From positions 1 to 8,179 of the forward strand of contig CAKUHM010000054.1 in assembly GCA_934655835.1 (NCBI GenBank): a stretch of 8,179 bases of DNA, in the 5' to 3' direction. The translations under genes were made by a program, and so were the position numbers. This document shows positions 6,540 through 8,179 of this stretch, piece after piece. Source of the DNA: an uncultured Collinsella sp. Lineage in GTDB: Bacteria > Actinomycetota > Coriobacteriia > Coriobacteriales > Coriobacteriaceae. The notes under the pieces are model-generated. The model was not told the DNA's origin. It made no database searches and saw only the letters and a list, made by a program, of their open reading frames with translations. The first letter of the stretch is position 1. Every line of letters begins with the position of its first letter.

Positions 6540-6620
6540 GGGGACGTTCCTTTTCTGCCTGCACTTGGGGACAGTCCCTTTCTGCCGGCACAAAAGGAAC
6601 GTCCCTAGCTGCCGGATGTG
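6540..6620. repeat. Three tandem 27-base degenerate repeats with a 14-base perfect inverted repeat
   Basis: Three gap-free 27-base units start at 6540, 6567 and 6594. Units 1 and 2 match at 21 of 27 positions, and units 2 and 3 at 16 of 27. The shared core is a GGRAC-type start, then TCC, then CTGCC. Across them, GGGACGTTCCTTTT (6541-6554) and AAAAGGAACGTCCC (6592-6605) are perfect inverted copies; the centre holds GGGACAGTCCC (6568-6578) and TGCCGGCA (6583-6590). The block can fold into a branched hairpin. It lies between divergent genes, so it is not a terminator. It could be a REP-like dispersed element or a regulator-binding array. The last unit reaches the channel promoter at 6619. Confidence 0.8.
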
Positions 6621-6627
6621 GGACAAT
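6619..6627 (+). promoter_or_regulatory. Extended -10 promoter of the channel-LOG operon
   Basis: TGGGACAAT combines an extended -10 TGN with the GACAAT box (6622-6627), in context GGACAATACCG. The box ends 40 bases before the ATG at 6668, the same distance as at the malY-like gene. No good -35 is visible, which an extended -10 can compensate for. The box adjoins the third 27-base repeat. Confidence 0.5.
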
Positions 6628-6667
6628 ACCGAGCGAATGTGATTGATTGCTCGCGGAAGGGGTCGCG

Positions 6668-7093
6668 ATGAAAAAGCTGAGGACGCTTGCCGATGTGTTG
6701 CGCCAGGCGGGCTTCGTGCGCATCACGGGCCTGTTCCTTCTCTTCTATCTGCTCTGCTCAACGGCCGTCTGGCTGTCTGAGCCCACGACCCTCACCTTTG
6801 GTGACGGGCTCTGGTTTAGCTTTGAGACCGTTTCGACCATCGGCTTTGGCGATATTCCGGCCGAGACGCCGGTCGCCCGCGTCATCACGGTCGTCTTGAG
6901 CGTCATTAGCATCTTCTACATCGCTATGCTCACGGGTGTTGCGGTGAACTACTGCAACACGCTCATCAAGATGCGCCAAAAGGACACCATGGCGCGCTTT
7001 ATGGACGACTTGGAGCATTTGGAAGAGCTCGCCCGCGATGAGCTCGCCGACCTGTCGCGTCGCGTACGTGAGTACCGCCGTCGGCAGCGCTAG
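6668..7093 (+). CDS. Small two-helix potassium channel-family protein
   Basis: A 141-residue inner-membrane protein with the minimal K+ channel layout. A first helix (about 18-37) is followed by a pore helix (about 43-57), the selectivity filter TIGFGD (57-62, within TVSTIGFGDIP) and a second helix (about 71-93). A charged, probably coiled C-terminal helix (101-141, DDLEHLEELARDELADLSRRV) faces the cytoplasm. It would assemble as a tetramer. There is no RCK/TrkA-N or cyclic-nucleotide domain, so gating is unknown. The ATG at 6668 has GGAAGGGG five bases upstream; an in-frame TTG at 6647 lies before that site and is unlikely to be the start. The LOG-family gene follows after 33 bases on the same strand, suggesting one transcript. 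The channel family is well supported; ion selectivity is inferred from the filter. Confidence 0.87.
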   Translation: MKKLRTLADVLRQAGFVRITGLFLLFYLLCSTAVWLSEPTTLTFGDGLWFSFETVSTIGFGDIPAETPVARVITVVLSVISIFYIAMLTGVAVNYCNTLIKMRQKDTMARFMDDLEHLEELARDELADLSRRVREYRRRQR

Positions 7094-7126
7094 GGCAAGC
7101 GTATCGCGCAGCAAGGGGGATTGCAT

Positions 7127-7660
7127 ATGAACATCACGGTGTACCTGGGCGCGAGCGTCGGTAACGACCCGGCGTTTTTGCCTGCGGTGCAGGAGCTCGG
7201 CACATGGATTGGCGCCAACGGTCACGCGCTGGTGTACGGTGGGTCCAAGTCGGGTTTGATGGGCGCGCTTGCCGATAGCGTCCTCGATGCCGGCGGCCAC
7301 GTGACGGGCGTGGAGCCGAGCTTTTTTATCGAGGCCGAGTTTCAGCACGATGGCATCGACGACCTCATCGTGACGAGCGATATGGCCGAGCGCAAGGCCA
7401 AGATGATCGAGCTCGGCGACGCGTTTATCGCTTTCCCGGGTGGCACGGGCACGCTCGAGGAGATTGCCGAGGTCATGTCTGCGGTGTCGCTGGGACACCT
7501 CAACGCGCCGTGCATCCTGTATAACCTGGACGGTTATTACAACGACCTGAAGGCGCTGCTCGGCCACATGATTGAAAAGGGATTATCGAGTCCGCAGCGC
7601 CAGCGGGGGATTTACTTTGCCGAAGATTTGCACGAGATTGCTTCGATCATCAATGGTTAA
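7127..7660 (+). CDS. LOG-family nucleotide 5'-monophosphate phosphoribohydrolase
   Basis: A 177-residue cytosolic Rossmann-like protein of the LOG/TIGR00730 family, once called 'lysine decarboxylase-like'. Tested members hydrolyse the N-glycosidic bond of nucleoside monophosphates (cytokinin riboside 5'-monophosphate, AMP or others), releasing base and ribose 5-phosphate. Visible marks are ITVYLGAS (3-10), the loop YGGSKSGLMG (37-46), MAERKAKM (86-93, with catalytic R89/K90) and PGGTGTLEE (104-112), the PGGxGTxxE motif that binds phosphate and holds the catalytic glutamate. Length is normal. The ATG at 7127 has AAGGGGGA six bases upstream; an in-frame TTG at 7121 is too close to that site. 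The gene is probably the second of an operon with the K+ channel. Its natural substrate in bacteria is uncertain; a nucleotide-salvage or signalling role is inference. Confidence 0.9.
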   Translation: MNITVYLGASVGNDPAFLPAVQELGTWIGANGHALVYGGSKSGLMGALADSVLDAGGHVTGVEPSFFIEAEFQHDGIDDLIVTSDMAERKAKMIELGDAFIAFPGGTGTLEEIAEVMSAVSLGHLNAPCILYNLDGYYNDLKALLGHMIEKGLSSPQRQRGIYFAEDLHEIASIING

Positions 7661-7667
7661 GTTCTAG

Positions 7668-7690
7668 ATTGGGCGCGCATTGCGCCCAAT
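7668..7690 (+). terminator. Strong hairpin after the LOG gene, possible terminator
   Basis: ATTGGGCGC (7668-7676) and GCGCCCAAT (7682-7690) form a perfect 9-base GC-rich stem with a 5-base loop, seven bases after the LOG stop codon. No T-run follows on the plus strand, so it may be an inefficient or factor-assisted terminator, or a stabiliser of the 3' end. The rest of the 124-base gap to the next gene holds that gene's promoter. Confidence 0.55.
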
Positions 7691-7713
7691 GGTGCCGTTT
7701 GGGGTGCAGATGG

Positions 7714-7745
7714 TTGACTCGTCTGGGCAGCGCTCGCTCTACAAT
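7714..7745 (+). promoter_or_regulatory. Promoter of the ClC-family gene
   Basis: TTGACT (7714-7719) resembles a -35 box and TACAAT (7740-7745) a -10 box. The 20-base spacing is longer than ideal, so the -35 may be fortuitous. The -10 ends 39 bases before the ATG at 7785, matching the 40-base distance at two other genes in the window. Confidence 0.5.
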
Positions 7746-7784
7746 AAAACGTATTTCTGTCGACTTTGACCACGGGAGGGCCCG

Positions 7785-8179
7785 ATGGATAAGCTTGCAA
7801 AACCTAAAAACCGCGCGCTGTTTTTGATCAGCGTAGCCGTGACTGGCGCGCTCGCCGGCGCTGCGGTCTGGCTGTTCTTTTTTGCGATGGAACACGGCAT
7901 CGATTTCTTTTGGACCGAGATTCCGCACATGCTGGGTGCTGCTTCGCCCGAGCTTGCCAGCGGTCCCTTCGGTTGTCTGCCGTACCCGTTTTTCGTCTGC
8001 CTGCTGGGCGGTCTGCTCATTGGCCTGTACGAAAAGGTGACCGGCACCAAGACCGACGACCTCAACCAGGTGATGGCCAAGGTCAAACAAGACGGACGCT
8101 ATCCGTATGACAATCTGGGCAAGCTCTCGCTCGCGGCATTGCTGCCGTTGCTGTTTGGCGGAAGCATTGGTCCCGAGGC
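7785..8179 (+). CDS. ClC-type chloride channel/transporter family protein (partial, 3' end missing)
   Basis: The reading frame is open from the ATG at 7785 to the window edge: 131 codons plus two bases. GGGAGGG lies four bases before the ATG. The visible protein has a short basic cytoplasmic start (MDKLAKPKNR), a hydrophobic helix at about 11-36, a second at about 67-83 with GGLLIG, an amphipathic loop (KTDDLNQVMAKVKQDG) and a third helix leading to GGSIGPE (125-131). The GxSxGPE element is typical of a bacterial branch of the voltage-gated chloride channel family and corresponds to the ion-pathway loop that carries the gating glutamate in better-known members. Full members have about 400 or more residues, so most of the gene lies outside. 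It likely moves chloride or fluoride-like anions, possibly with protons, across the cell membrane; whether it is a channel or an exchanger cannot be told here. Confidence 0.8.
   Translation, partial: MDKLAKPKNRALFLISVAVTGALAGAAVWLFFFAMEHGIDFFWTEIPHMLGAASPELASGPFGCLPYPFFVCLLGGLLIGLYEKVTGTKTDDLNQVMAKVKQDGRYPYDNLGKLSLAALLPLLFGGSIGPE

Noticed and set aside
6540..6605. Reading the 14-base inverted repeat as an insertion-sequence end pair or a terminator
   Set aside because: Only 37 bases separate the arms, so no transposase can fit, and both flanking genes point away from it, so there is no transcript to terminate.
6758..7567. 269-codon minus-strand open frame spanning the channel and LOG genes
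   Set aside because: It covers two well-supported plus-strand genes and the gap between them; its low-complexity His/Arg/Val content is typical of antisense GC-rich frames.
7650..8090. 146-codon minus-strand open frame at the right edge
   Set aside because: It overlaps the ClC-family gene, whose plus-strand frame has a ribosome site, promoter, membrane helices and the GGSIGPE motif.

Overview
The window looks like ordinary chromosome from a GC-rich gut actinobacterium. Gene content, strong G/C third-position bias and the intergenic repeats suggest class Coriobacteriia, possibly Collinsella. That placement is from recall, not from a search. Eight protein genes are supported: seven are complete and one runs off the right edge. 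I saw no rRNA, tRNA, CRISPR array, insertion sequence or phage gene.

Left part (1-3109). A minus-strand regulator joins an XRE-type helix-turn-helix, a five-cysteine zinc ribbon and a TipAS-like drug-binding domain. It is divergent from a plus-strand TrmO tRNA methyltransferase gene, which appears to be leaderless. A MalY/PatB-type C-S lyase gene follows with its own promoter and ends at a strong hairpin shared with the gene facing it.

Middle part (3110-6436). A minus-strand pair occupies this stretch. A 934-residue hybrid sensor kinase (two extracellular solute-binding domains, one membrane helix, HisKA, HATPase, receiver) lies upstream of a small NimA-like flavin/pyridoxamine-oxidase-fold protein. 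The gap is 42 bases and holds a possible internal promoter that includes the kinase stop codon. No HPt protein or DNA-binding response regulator is present to complete the phosphorelay.

Right part (6437-8179). A 231-base divergent intergenic region carries a small palindrome and three head-to-tail 27-base degenerate repeats enclosing a 14-base perfect inverted repeat. The repeats end at the promoter of a two-helix potassium-channel gene. That gene is followed at 33 bases by a LOG-family nucleotide phosphoribohydrolase, probably in one operon. After a hairpin, a ClC-type chloride channel/transporter gene begins and is cut by the window edge.

Three plus-strand genes (malY-like, channel, ClC) carry the same ACAATA-type -10 element 39-40 bases before the start codon, and the trmO gene has a TACAAT 7 bases before its start. 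No clearly new defence or biosynthetic system is visible. The items most worth a second look are the XRE-zinc ribbon-TipAS fusion, the 27-base repeat array, the likely leaderless trmO, the channel-LOG pair and the orphan hybrid kinase.
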